From the NCBI GenBank assembly GCA_028023455.1, contig JAQFVV010012489.1, positions 4,014,575 to 4,078,574 on the forward strand: 64,000 nt of DNA, read 5' to 3'. Source of the stretch: Epiperipatus broadwayi. Lineage: Eukaryota > Onychophora > Udeonychophora > Euonychophora > Peripatidae. Positions 36,239 through 48,141 of the stretch are shown here, in pieces (position 1 is the stretch's first letter; each line of letters opens with the position of its first letter). Under the pieces are notes generated by a model that had not been told where the DNA came from, made no database searches, and saw nothing but the letters and a program-made list of their open reading frames with translations. The translations under genes were made by a program, and so were the position numbers.

Positions 36239-37775
36239 TGTAACAGACGGGTTCGAATACGCGCGTATGTGATAGATTACTAATTGCTAGTGTTAATGTG
36301 GAGCGACTATGTATAAACAAAAAAAAAAAAAAATATATATATGTAAATGGTCATTCGAACCCTGTTACAAGGAGTGCGAAAGTTAGGTGTGTAGGTATAT
36401 GTAAATATAGTGTATGTGCGAGTGTACAATATACGCATGTAGGTTCGGTGATGGTTATAATCAATTATATATGTAGAGCTGTATAAAGCGTAATTAATTA
36501 TTCGTAGATATTTTATCCGTAAGTTTTTTTTTTGAGTTTTATTGATATTGTCGGTAACACGTGTTTTCTTTTGTTGAGTAATCTCTTGAACATATGAGGA
36601 CCGAAATAGAAATGAGTTAATTGCTGTAGGCAGTTTAGTTAATAACTGGCGTCGGGAAGTCTGAAAACTGGTCAGGTGGGTATTTTTTTTGAAGAACAAT
36701 GGAAGAACTGGTCAGTGGCGTACGGATACGCAGAGAGATTTTTGAAAAGTTAAAGGTGAAAACAAAAGAACTTTTTGTTGTGCTCGAGTGAATATAAAAA
36801 AAAAAAAGAAGAGAGAGACGCGGCTTGAACTCCAGATTAGGAGGACGTGTAAAAATATTTCTTAAGAAGTTTTAATATTTTTTGTTACCCAAAATGTCAG
36901 GGTAACTCTATTGTGCGGGTTTCGTTAATCGGCCCAGTGGACACTTGTCATGAAACTCACCTGAAGCGGACTTACGAACAGCGTTAATAAAATAAAGGAA
37001 TTTTGTTTCATCGAAGAAATGGTGACGAAAGACCTTTGAAGATTTGGACCTTTTTGCAAAGAGAGTGAATCAACTACTCCACCTCTGAGATATGTTAATC
37101 AATATCCCGATTGGAACTGTTTACCATCCGTTGTATCTATCAGACCAGTTTTCTTGGCAAGATATAAATGCGGACTTGTCTTTGATCGCGTGAACTAAGG
37201 TAAAGTGACGTGGCACAAAATATGTGTTCAGTGAATGTATCTTAATAAAGAAACTAGTGTTACCTCAGTATTAATTACTATATTAAGTCTCTTTTAAAAT
37301 TAAATAAATGACAACATTAAATAAACAGCTCTGGTATATATATTTGTACTATTTTGATGCGTGTATGAATTATATATATGTGTGTGGATCAGAATAAATG
37401 GGCTGTGCGCTTGAATATTGATATTTATATGTGTGTATAAATGGGATTTATTGGTAATGGGTATGGTCTTAATGGATTTTATCCAATAAACTATCGCATA
37501 TAATAATAGACATGTAAGACGTAGTTAGTTTTGTTTTAGCTTTGTTCTCTAGTTAGACTTTCGTCCCCAAACCCTGAGATTGAGCTGGTTCGGTGCGCTA
37601 CCATATCAGATATACATACCAGAACCCTTAAGTACGTTTTCAAGGAGATAATTCTTATCTACGGGTAAGATTGGCGCGTGAGATGGAATCAAACCATGCT
37701 CATAAATATCTTTATTCGAAGCTTCGGGTTAAAGCCAACAATGGTGGTTTATATTATATATCGGTGGGTGTTATA
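36239..37775 (+). repeat. 3' LTR of Ty3/gypsy element
   Basis: Near-identical to 30347-31926: same TGTAACAGACGGG start and GTGTTATA end, one deletion of about 36 bases near 37470, few substitutions. Confidence 0.93.
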
Positions 37776-38594
37776 ATATATATATATATATATATATTGT
37801 GCCCTTATCTATAGGTCATAATAAGGTAGAAAGGTCAATTACTAAAAAATTTTAAATTTTTAAGATATATTTGTATGATATAAATAATAGTAGGATAATT
37901 AAATTTTATAGGACAATTTAAAGCTGAAAATACCTGGTCTATAAAAAATGTAAAGGATTGTTTTAAAAGAAAACAGTTAAATAAAGCTTAATTATATTCT
38001 TGCTTATGGTTGTAAAAGCTGGCCATATAAAATAACACAGCTATAAATAGTTTAAAAGTATATTAATAATTTGAGTATAATATTTTAAAACTAATAAATT
38101 AAATAAATGCTATCTGTAGTGTATAATTATATTTAATAGTCAAATTTAATAGAGTATATTTTAAAATAGACTTTAGGATGGTGAGAATTATATTTAGTTC
38201 AACAAGTTTAAATTATTTTCCAAATTTTTTATAAAATATATCAGTTTTGGTAATTTAGACCGAGACGTAAATAAAAAATCATCTGATAAAGTTAGTAAAC
38301 ACGTGACTGTATATTATATACCTTCACACACGCTTGTTAGAATAATAATAAAGTTTGTGAATTATGAAACTAAATATAATTGCCATCGATCATTAAAGTA
38401 AAAGTTTAAATGTTAAATATTATTTTAATAATTATTTTAAAAGCTTAAATGATTTTGATAAAATTATAATTGAATTTAAAAATACTATTCTAAGTAATAT
38501 TTTCAGACATTACGTCATCAATTCTTCATTTTTAACAGTCTAGTATGTTATAAAACTAAAATGTGTAAATCTGTTCGCGCTAAAAAGTCATTAA

Positions 38595-38631
38595 CCAATC
38601 AACGGAGGTGAATTAGCAGACAAAATATAAG
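38595..38631 (+). promoter_or_regulatory. CCAAT/TATA-like promoter in LTR-like copy 1
   Basis: CCAAT at 38595 and ATATAAG about 30 bases downstream. Copy 2 has CCAAT and TATATAAGC in the same relation (63174-63141, minus). Confidence 0.45.
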
Positions 38632-41600
38632 AATTAGACGGAGCGGGAGGAGAAGTAATGTGTAAGTGAAAGAGAAAGTAACATATTTTTTAGCTGATAA
38701 CACCGTAGCTGTTAAAGTGATATAAATTTAAAATTTTGTATTTATTTTAAAAGTTCTTTTGTAACATAATATATTTTGACTGCCTCTATATGGATTGCTA
38801 ATTTTAAAAGTTATCTTACCAGGGAATTTTATTCGAATTTAACCAAAACCCTACAGTAAAGATGAAAGTACAAGGAAAAATACCTAAAAATATTGCTGAA
38901 GGAAAAATATTTGGAAAGTACCTTAATACAGCTTTATTTATGCTCAACCAAAAATTTATTATTATTATAACTCAGAGAAATATAATTGGGATGCTATACG
39001 AAAACGTAAAAGAGAAGTTACTTGCCGTCAGGAAAAAATTATGACGCACAAAGTTATAAGGCTACTTTAAAGTTATTTTATTCTTCTCTATGGGAAAATT
39101 AATATGCGTTTTTATTATAAAGAAAAATTATGTAAAAGATCTAATGAAAAAAAGAATGTTTATCTTTTAAAAAGAGAGATTACAAAAATATAGTACCAGA
39201 ATTTTAAAATAAAGAAAAAAGTAATAGAACAATATGAAAGTGCTATTATGCGTTTTATGGAAAAGAACCGAAGAAAAACTTTCTCTAAGAAGAATTTAAA
39301 AGTATTATAACGTATTCAATGGAGGAAATGCTTGATCTGAAAAATATAAAATTTGAATTACTTAATGAAAATGGATCCACGGAAACCGAAAAATTTTTAT
39401 TAAATATTTAAATAAAAGTACCTAGAAGATGCATCGTAAAAGTCGTGCGGGAAAATATTAGCAGACAATATTTGAAGAGAATATGGAGACGTTTTTAATA
39501 ATAGTATTAAGTATTATAAAACCAAGGATTGTCATCTATGAATATTTATTAAACAGAGAAATAATTGTTTTGCCTTAAAAATAGAACATTAAGTGACTGA
39601 AGAAGAAATAATATATTTTTTTTTAGCTTTAATATGAACAATTCCAGAAAGTTTGATGAAGAAGTACAGTAAATATAGTTTAAATATTTTTACTAATTTA
39701 TTTTAAATATAAAATGCTATGTGAGATTAGGGAAAACATATAAACATAAATTTAGTAATATTGAAATCTAAATATAGTAACTTGAGAGAATTATAAAAAT
39801 ATTGTTTTAAAAATAAAGTGTATGTATGGAAGTCTGATATCTACAAGAATCAATGGGATGGTGAAACCTACAGAACGCGATCGAGAAGATAAAGATCGTT
39901 TGGTAAATTTGATATTTATTTATAATGCATAATGTATTTTTTTAGATCATCGATTGATTAAGAATGATGTGTGAAAGTTTAATTTATATGTACACATTTT
40001 ATACAACATTTTAAAACATATTATGAGATAGGAGTAATTCTGAATATGCATGCAATAAGTTATTTAAAGTATAATTAATAATACAATTCGACAGAACAAT
40101 TGTTTGATTCTTTTGAACTTTCATATGATAAAGTATTCAGATATTTTAAAATTGTTTGTATATGATAAAATATACGAGGAAAGTAGTAAAATGATTTTCT
40201 TATAGAACAGCGGAATAGTTTTGAAATAAATTAATTTTATTATTGTTAGAAATGCAGATAGGAATTTGTCGATGTACCGTATAGAAAAATCTTGAGAAAT
40301 AAGATCGGATAGTGACTTGGAAGTATTAGTGGAGAGGAAACCAAGATGATGTTTTTGTTAAGAAATAGGAAAAAGAAAGAATTTGGATCAGATTTAGTTT
40401 GTGTGATTTCAGTATAGCTAACTAAGCCCTATGACTGAACACATATAGTTTGGATAGTGTTTTTTGCATATCTTTAAACTTTTTGATGTTATAATAAAGC
40501 TGAAGAAATAGCTTTAGCATCACTCCTATAATAGAGGTTGGTAGACAGGTAAAGGTCACTCCTCTATAGTGTCTTTTAAATTCACTGTGCCATTATTGTC
40601 AAGGTTTATGATGAGTAATATTCTAGTTATATTTTGATCCTATGCATCTATCTTTGCTATCCTTGTTTCGTGAATCTGCATCGTCAGAGAGATATTTTCA
40701 AAGAAATAATGAATAAAATAGAACTGAAGATACGTTATCGTTTATGTAAGAATAGTTTATTTGCTGGAATGTCTAGAATTGTGTAATTTTAAAAGTGAAA
40801 GTACAAAATATCATAAAGAGTGAAAGAATCATATAATACAGTTATAAATTAATTCGGAAATGAATATAAGATTTTTAAAGAGAAATCTAAACAAAGTTTT
40901 TTAAGTGATAATAAAATTTGAATGTTTTAAATAATATTTAGAAAATAAATATTGCATATTTATTAAGAAAATAATTCAATAATGTGTAATAAACATATAT
41001 ATTTGTGCATGGTATGTTAATAATTGTAATTATCATCCGAAGTAAGGCTTGAATGAATATATTAGGATTAATAAACATCGGATAATGAACAATAAAACTT
41101 AATACCGAATGTAAAAGAATGTTTTGAATTTGGAGGATTCCATACAACTAATATAAAACTAGAATTTTATTGTTTTGTAGAATGTTTAATACGAATGTAA
41201 TTTTGTAAAAATATAATTTTAATAATAGTAGGGATACAAAGTATTAATGATAATCCGATAAGAAATTCATTTTGTAACAAGCTAACCATAATAAGAAATC
41301 CAATAATAATAATACTGTATTTTCTTAAGCATTTAAAAGATAAGAATTAACTAGGAAAATAAAAAGAAGTTTGATTTTCATTTTTATAAACTAGTAAACT
41401 AATTTGTGATAGGAGAGTAAGGATATCCAATGTACATAATGTAAAATATTGTTATTTGTTTATGTTATTAATAAACTTTGTTGTAAATTTATTTTAAAGC
41501 TTTGTGTCAGCATTGTTATTTCTCCACATGGATGCATGATATCACAATACATTTATAATTGAAACAGACATATAGTTTTTGCACAAAAGGTAAACATAAA

Positions 41601-42096
41601 AGTGTTATAATAATTTTGAGAATTTATTGGTATATTAAAAAATTAAAAGATCATAATTTTATATTATTTATTGGTCATAAGTCGGTTGCCACAATATTAT
41701 ATTAAAATATATGCTAATGTTGCCACACGTATTTTGTTGTCAGATTATTAAAATACTACCACGTACGTAATTATTTATTTCATTTAGGAAGTAATAAGAT
41801 TATATTATACTATTATTGTTATTATTATTTTTATTATTGTTAGTTGCTGTGTAGTAGATTGTGATAATAAAATTCCCTTTTCATAGTTTACTACCGTAAT
41901 TTTAAATCAGTTAGAATACAATTTATGAACCTGAGATTTATTTTATTTTATTTTATTTATTTTATTTATTTTAATTAATTGAGCTAGATTATTATTATAA
42001 AGAATATTAAGATATGATTATTATTTTAATCGTAGCGAATAGAGCTTAGAAAGTCGTAAGAATACTATGAGTTAGTTATTTAGTATAGTGTTCTTA

Positions 42097-42136
42097 TGCC
42101 ATTGAGATAGTATCATGTGGATAATATCTCAATGTA
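42097..42136. repeat. Short hairpin in LTR-like copy 1
   Basis: CATTGAGATA and TATCTCAATG are a perfect 10-bp inverted pair around a short loop. A diverged equivalent is at about 60043-60075 in copy 2. Confidence 0.6.
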
Positions 42137-42375
42137 GTCTATCTCGTTCCCCGTATCGTCACTCCATGTCTCATGAAAATAGTAAATATTTGTTAATTCA
42201 TTTTAAAAAATTGAACCGTATTTATATTTTAAAGATTAGAGCTAGTAATCATTTTTAATTAATGCTGGATATTTCATTTATTTATTTGTTAACTGAGCTA
42301 GAACCCGGAATATAAACAATATATAAATTTTGGAGATGACGAGCGGTGGGGAGAGGTTAGATATATATATATATA

Positions 42376-45300
42376 CAATTCAGCCATCTTAAATTTATTG
42401 ATTTCTATGTGATTGAAAAATAGTATCCCAAGTTTAAGTAGTAAAAATTTGGTAACTAGAAAATATCCTAAAATTAAAAAATCATGTTATAGACTTTTTA
42501 ATAATTCACTGAAAGAGTAAATGTGTGATGGTTGCCAAAAACAGCATATTAAACAAGTGATATACACCAATCTATAAAATAAGAAGTTCAAGAATTATAA
42601 CCAATGTTAATCTTTAATTCAATCATCATAAGTGTAGACTATTTTAACTTATGGTGTTAACATTGTCATCTTCTAAAATAATAAAGTTCCAGTCACATAC
42701 TTTATTACAGTCATTAATGATATAAGAAGTTTGAGAATGCCATTGTTACTATTCCATATCCTTAATTGTCTATTGTTATTAAACATTTTGTATGCCATTA
42801 TATCCTAAGAACGGAAAATGCAAAAAGTTATATTTATTGTTCTAAATATTTTTTTTGATATAAAAAGCATATAGATTATGAAATATATTTCAGAAACTTA
42901 AGATGGACTCTGTACAATAAGAATTGATAAAAACCAAAATCCTTTTAAAATTTGGTATAATTTTAATTCTCATAGAAGAAAAAAGCAATTCTTTTCATTA
43001 TACTTTAGATTAAGCCTGAGTAATCAATGAACTCAGGAAATATTGTATTACAATATCTACATCCCCTGAATCAATTTATAGCTTTTGTTTTAATCACCAA
43101 ATAATTAAAACTTAAACATGAAACTAATATTCTTTCATGCATATGTTCTCATGCATCTAACTTCAATCTTTAACTCTTTTATATTATCTAAAATAATAAG
43201 CCAAAAAATTTTTTGAGAAAGGTTTTTCATCCAAAGTGACTTGTTTTTATAGTTATAAAGATCTGATACCAGGTTATAACTAAATGTTTTGTTCATATGA
43301 AGTGATTGTTGACATAAAATAAAAACAATTATTATTCAAATAATGAGTTAGTAATATATTAGTCATATTTAACTCCCTTATTTGCTAATATGTTAATCCT
43401 ACTCTTTCTACATACTCACCTAAAATATATTTTTTGATTATCCTTATGATAGAATTTACTTTATTAGATAAGTTTTAATGCTAAAAAAGGATTAATTGAT
43501 AATGGAAAAAAAAAATTGCTTACAATAAAATGGATGCCATCATCAAAGTAATAAACATGTCATTTTGGTTCTGATGTGTCAATCATGTGGTAAGGTATTC
43601 TAAATTCTCTTCCAGCTTACACTAGATTACCATTTTTTATTTAGCAAAATTTTCTTCATCCCCTAATTAAAATTACACATTAATAATAGTCGCATGCCTA
43701 ATTTTTATTGATATTCTTATAAACTATAGTATAAACCAACATCTTTCTCCAGGCAAACAGTCAACTACATTATGTTACTAATATACAGACAATAAAATGA
43801 ATATACATTTTAAGTCAAAACTGATAAATAGACCAAAAGTCAGAATAATGATAGAGCTAAGAGTGAAACATAAAGTTAGTAGGATTTTACAACATTTCTA
43901 GAATAAGCTTTAGATTAAAATCTATATGGCTTATTTATTTTTAATAATCTTGCAAACTATTGTAATACAATATATAAATAAGATAAAACATGTATAATAA
44001 CTAACTTGTATATATAATAAATTGTGGAACAAACCAAAAAATAAAAAGTGGATGTATTTTTTACATTTGCTTATAAATTAGCAAGATAATCTAGATGAAT
44101 AGTTTGACAGATATAATAAATACTTATTTGTTTTTCACATTGTAATATATAACAATTTGGTATTATGTACATTTGATTTTTTCTCTATATTTGATTATCA
44201 TGATTTGCAATAATAATAATGATACTGCATAATAGATGTCAATTTAAGCTCATTTTAGCAGAGCTGGAAGTATTGTTATTTCAAAATTTCATTCTTAGCT
44301 TTACCAGTGCTATGATTTACAGTGTATTTATTAGTTTACATTTAAAATAATAAATGGATTTTTTTTTCCAATTTGCTTATAAAATAGCAAAATAATTTAC
44401 AAAGCAAAGATAGTTGGTGGGGGTCAATGTTGGTTTGTTCCAATGCTTTTTTTTTATTAGCAGTTCTGGGACACCAGAATCAATTACTTGAAAAATATGG
44501 AGCACCAGGTTTCTGCCATATTTTAATGTCATGAAGGAAGCATTAGAAAACGTAGTATTTTTATATAGTATCTTTTAACAATTATTTGACAGATCCCCAA
44601 TTCATAATTTCTAGGAATCATTGCCCTAGAATTATGCATTACACATGTGCATTCAAAAACTGCTAATTAGTTGTGTTATTGAAATATTAGCATTATTACT
44701 CTTGAATCTGTAATAATTATATATTTAACAAGAATATTTAATATATAGAAAAACATCTGATATAATTAGTAATTTTCCAATCTAGACAATTACCTAAGAT
44801 AAAAAAACATTTCATGTGTAACTGAAGTAAACACTAAATCATTAAATTAAAAATTCATGAAATAATTGATTTACTTCTAAACTAAAAGTTATAGTTGACA
44901 TGATATAAAAAAGTTGAAAGCAATAATTTTCACTACCTCACTTCTCAGAGGAGGTAATCAGAAATGTTTTATAAATCCAATATAATTTATGTGTCCATAA
45001 TGTTTTATAAATGAACAAGTAACTATAATTCGTTTTGCTTAATTTTTCATTCCTATTACTAATTCAAAATAAAAGAACAATCGTATTATGTCGTTAAATT
45101 CAAAACAATACCACCATAATTTCTACTTTGTAAATATTATCTAAAGAAAAAATATAAGCATAAATTATGTTAAAAAGATAAAAAGCATTACTCTATTTCC
45201 TAATTAACCCAACCTACATCTATGTTTGAAAACACAAACAAGTATTCTCATAAATGACTTAATATGCATTATTGATCTTTCTGCCATACAATAAATCTTT

Positions 45301-45377
45301 TTAAAAATCATTTTTTGGATATATTTATTACACAAATCTATTAAGAATTTTTCCCATATAAAATTTGTTTTTTTACT
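42376..45377. other. AT-rich stretch, nothing recognised
   Basis: Three kilobases without coding, terminal or repeat signature that I can support. Confidence 0.5.
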
Positions 45378-45669
45378 GTCTCTGAATTTGAAGTTCATAA
45401 ATGCCCATATTTAATCTGAATGTGGAAGATATCGGTTCATGCCTAGAGAAATGATGAAAAAGATTCTTATTCTTACGAACATCTGTGATCTGATTTTTTT
45501 CTGAATTCATTGCTATTTATTGATAGTTATACCTCTGGGTCCTTGATGTTCATCGATGCCCATATTTCATTTGAATGTGGAAGACTCGATTTATGCTTAG
45601 AGAAAAGATGAAAAAGATTACGTTTGTTACGAATATCTATAACTTGATATTTTTCTGAATTGCTATTTT
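45378..45669. repeat. Tandem duplication, 155-bp period, two units
   Basis: Units begin near 45378 and 45533. Shared blocks in order: TTCAT, ATGCCCATATTT, TGAATGTGGAAGA, ATGATG or AGATG, then AAAAAGATT, ACGAA and TTTTTCTGAATT. Diverged by substitutions and small indels. A SINE was inserted at the end of unit 2. Confidence 0.75.
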
Positions 45670-45672
45670 TTT

Positions 45673-45764
45673 TTTTTAAGTGTCATAGCATCGGCCGGGA
45701 CGCGAACCCGCAACCCGGCAACTGCCAGGCAGTCGCGCTAACCTCTCGACCACCAATGCAAGAT
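45673..45764 (-). mobile_element. tRNA-derived SINE, copy C
   Basis: Minus strand head GCATTGG... ending CCGATGC gives a full 7-bp acceptor-like stem with one G-T pair. The D arm (GGTCGAGAGGTTAGCGCG), an anticodon-like stem CGACT/AGTTG and the T arm GGG-TTCGCGT-CCC follow the tRNA pattern, with a longer variable region. The tail is TATGACACTT plus A's. Direct repeats ATTGCTATTTTTTT at 45659-45672 and 45765-45778. This is the least decayed head of the four copies. Confidence 0.88.
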
Positions 45765-45778
45765 ATTGCTATTTTTTT

Positions 45779-46858
45779 GATAATTATCAGTAAAAATTGC
45801 AGAAGTACCAGTAAATATTATTTTATGTTTTGATTCTAAAAATGTTTTTAAAAGCTCGTATTCTGTCTTTCCATTAAATCACTTAATTAATACGTATTAA
45901 GATTGAGGTTTTTTTTTTTATTATTAATATAAATACGAAAAAAATATTACTAAATTTGTTAAACGTTTAATATTTTATTATTACCATTTGTTATATTTTT
46001 TAAAAAAAATTGCTTTCATATAAATACAATCTTACAGACCTAACAAACAAATTAATTATGATGTATCTTTAAATGTTAAAATATGAGAATACATTGTTTT
46101 AAAAAAGATGTTTTCCTTGTTAATCATCAAGTACTATTTATCATTTGGCTGCAGCGTTCTTTTTCATAATTGACTTCATTTGTCTCCCACCAAAAGCGTA
46201 ACGTACATATAAACATATAAAGTACAGAGCAGTTCTTTCAAAAAAAACATTTCGTTTTTATTTATTGTAATAATACCACCCACCCCACATTGATGCATTC
46301 TGCATCTCTTTTCAGCATTTATTAAAATTAAACAATTAAATATTAATAAAATTTTCTTTGAAACTTTTACACAAAATCGCTGACTAGACTTCATGTCTCT
46401 GCAAAGAATAAAAAGAATTTATGATACCTTTTTTGATTTTAATGGAAAATATATAAATATGATCTCATGTTTCATGATACATTTTTAAAAAAAAAAAATA
46501 TTCCAGTAAAGCATTAATTATTAATATTATATAAAATTACGACAAAATATATTTCTATGTTTGGAAATCTAAACAGTTTAGTAGGGTAGAGAAATCTAAG
46601 GATCACAACTTAATCTGTTACTCTCTGGTATTCAAATATATAACTTTCAGAATAAGAAAACATAGACTATTTTTTTTACATGCGTAATTGATTATGACAC
46701 CTTTATCATTCTAATTTGTTATTGTGAATATCCGATGGAAGTAATTTTGTTAAAGTGTGTTTATTTTCTCTAGAAAACGTAAATAAAAAATTTGGTTCAT
46801 ATTCAGATATAACTCAATGTGACTCTGATTTTTTGTACTAATCAAGAAAGAGTACATT
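45779..46858. other. AT-rich stretch, nothing recognised
   Basis: Short frames only, for example 46176-46394 minus, unrecognised. Confidence 0.5.
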
Positions 46859-46869
46859 AAAATACATGT

Positions 46870-46984
46870 GTGTTGTCAAGCGTTGTTAGCCGAGAGGTCA
46901 GCGCAGACGCCTTGCAAGCAAACAGTTGGTTGCAGACGGTTGTTGCGGGTTCGCCTCCCGGCCGATGCTATACCATATGAAAAA
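46870..46984 (+). mobile_element. tRNA-derived SINE, copy D
   Basis: Plus strand GCCGAGAGGTCAGCGCAG (A-box region), an anticodon-like loop CTTGCAA, a longer inserted variable region, GGTTCGCCTCCC (B box), GGCCGATGCTATACCATATG and an A tail. Direct repeats AAAATACATGT at 46859-46869 and 46985-46995. It shares the GATGCTAT..CA tail with copies A-C. Confidence 0.85.
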
Positions 46985-47093
46985 AAAATACATGTTACGC
47001 CTATTTATATAAATGAAATTGTTTTGGGAGCAACATTATAGAAGGAGGAATAAATAGATCACAAAACATAATAATCTATTAAAATATTTTTTT

Positions 47094-47166
47094 CTCAATT
47101 GAGATTTGAACCAAGACTATTTACTTTTTTCAAGTTAAGATATAACTGAACCAACTGTTCTCTACA
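47094..47166 (-). repeat. tRNA-like sequence, possible degraded SINE head
   Basis: Minus strand reads GTTGGTTCAGTTATATC (A-box-like) and, about 30 bases later, GGTTCAAATCTC (good B box). The middle part has CTTGAAAAAAG (an anticodon-loop-like GAA). It lacks the tail of copies A-D. Confidence 0.4.
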
Positions 47167-48030
47167 TACTATTGCAAGCACTGTAATAAAAATAAAAAAA
47201 AACTGTTTTGTATGAAATTAAAAAAAAAAAAAGTAGGAGGTGATTGTTTTTTTGTAGATAAATTGAGACAAGTTAAATTTGCATTGTTATAAAAAGAGAG
47301 ATAAAACAAATAAATTATTAAATAAGAGATAAGGAAAAAATAAACCATGAAATGAATATGAAGTCCATGAACTTCGTAAGCGCAGATAAAGATATAATTT
47401 TACAATATTAAACTTCTCTAACCTAAGTGTGTTAATAGGTTTGTTAATTCTGGGAATGTTAAGATATAGAATGAAATATGTTTGGTTTTTGTTAAAAAAT
47501 AGAGAACGCTTGAAAAATATATTGAGGGTAAACAAAAATAAGAGCAAAAAATTAATGATAGATGTTAATCGAAAATATAATTATGACAGCATAAAAAATA
47601 AGACAAATAAGATAATTTGGAAAAGTAGCATTGAGTGATATTCTTAAAATTCTCTTAGAATGATATTTAATAATTGATTATTTGAAGTCAATATATATAT
47701 ATTTCTATATAAGTTACTATTCAGCAAAACAACATGCATGGATTAGTAAAATGGTAAAGTATCAGATTATGGATTATAATGTCCTTGAATAATTCCGAAT
47801 TCTTTTAGCAGTCAAACTTACAAGCTCTTGGACAATAAAACCATTTGATTATCATATTATTTTTATTTTCAGCAAAATACATACATTAAGCAAGCACCTT
47901 ATTAATTAAAAGTGTGCGTGTATATTATATAAACAAAGATGGTATACACATACAATAAGAAGTAGTCACTTTCATATCACCTTATCATGACTCTATCTAG
48001 GTCTTAAAATTCAAATGAAATATATATATA
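47167..48030. other. AT-rich stretch, nothing recognised
   Basis: Overlapping short frames on both strands at 47287-47638 are basic and AT-driven. No known motif. Confidence 0.5.
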
Positions 48031-48035
48031 AAAAT

Positions 48036-48078
48036 GCTCTCTGAGGAGTGCCAAAGCATGAAACCATGATCAGGGGGT
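48036..48078 (+). ncRNA. Hammerhead-like motif with CUGAGGA core
   Basis: GCTCT, core CTGAGGA (fits CUGANGA, where position 7 is variable), stem II GTGC/GCAT around CAAA, GAAA (48060-48063), then CCATGATC and AGGGGG. Stem I pairs CTCT with AGGG. Stem III would be ACC/GGT in an undecayed ACCATGGTC; here it reads ACCATGATC, one mismatch. Cleavage would follow the C at 48071. A 10-G run lies just downstream. Similar to PLE-tail hammerheads but not tied to a coding remnant. Confidence 0.5.
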
Positions 48079-48141
48079 TTGGGGGGGGGGGTTCCTGACA
48101 GAGATATTTCAAGTGCTGGCTCTGGCTAAGCATTTATCACA

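Larger units (their letters stand above)
30347..37775 (+). mobile_element. Ty3/gypsy LTR retrotransposon, complete but frame-broken
   Basis: Two near-identical LTRs bracket gag and pol, with a primer-binding-like site after the 5' LTR and a polypurine tract before the 3' LTR. Pol order is protease, reverse transcriptase, RNase H, integrase, the Ty3/gypsy arrangement. No envelope gene is seen. The flanks are (AT)n on both sides (30329-30346 and 37776-37797), so the target duplication cannot be read. The LTR, PBS and coding region are clearly richer in GC than the surroundings, fitting a younger insertion than most of the window. Confidence 0.95.
37798..42360 (+). repeat. Long AT-rich LTR-like sequence, copy 1
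   Basis: Begins TGTGCCCTTA directly after an (AT)n tract and ends next to another (AT)n tract (42361-42375). It is homologous, inverted, to 59800-64000. Shared landmarks are a CCAATCA/AATATAAG promoter-like pair (38595-38631), a transcript-end-like AATAAAC...GCTTTGTGTC block (41467-41510), an ATGCCATTGAGATAGTATC block (42096-42116) and CTGAGCTAG (42293-42301). No protein is encoded. The copy-2 end reads TAAGGGTACA on the matching strand, the inverse of TGTRCCCTTA, so the pair fits a very long LTR (solo LTR). A non-LTR explanation is not excluded. Confidence 0.55.

Noticed and set aside
30401-36699. Minus-strand frames of 130-136 codons present in both gypsy LTRs
   Set aside because: They are duplicated only because the LTRs are; low-complexity composition and no known domain.
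40630-40700. Hammerhead on the minus strand (CTGACGA ... CACGAAAC)
   Set aside because: Stem II does not pair and no stem I partner is present.
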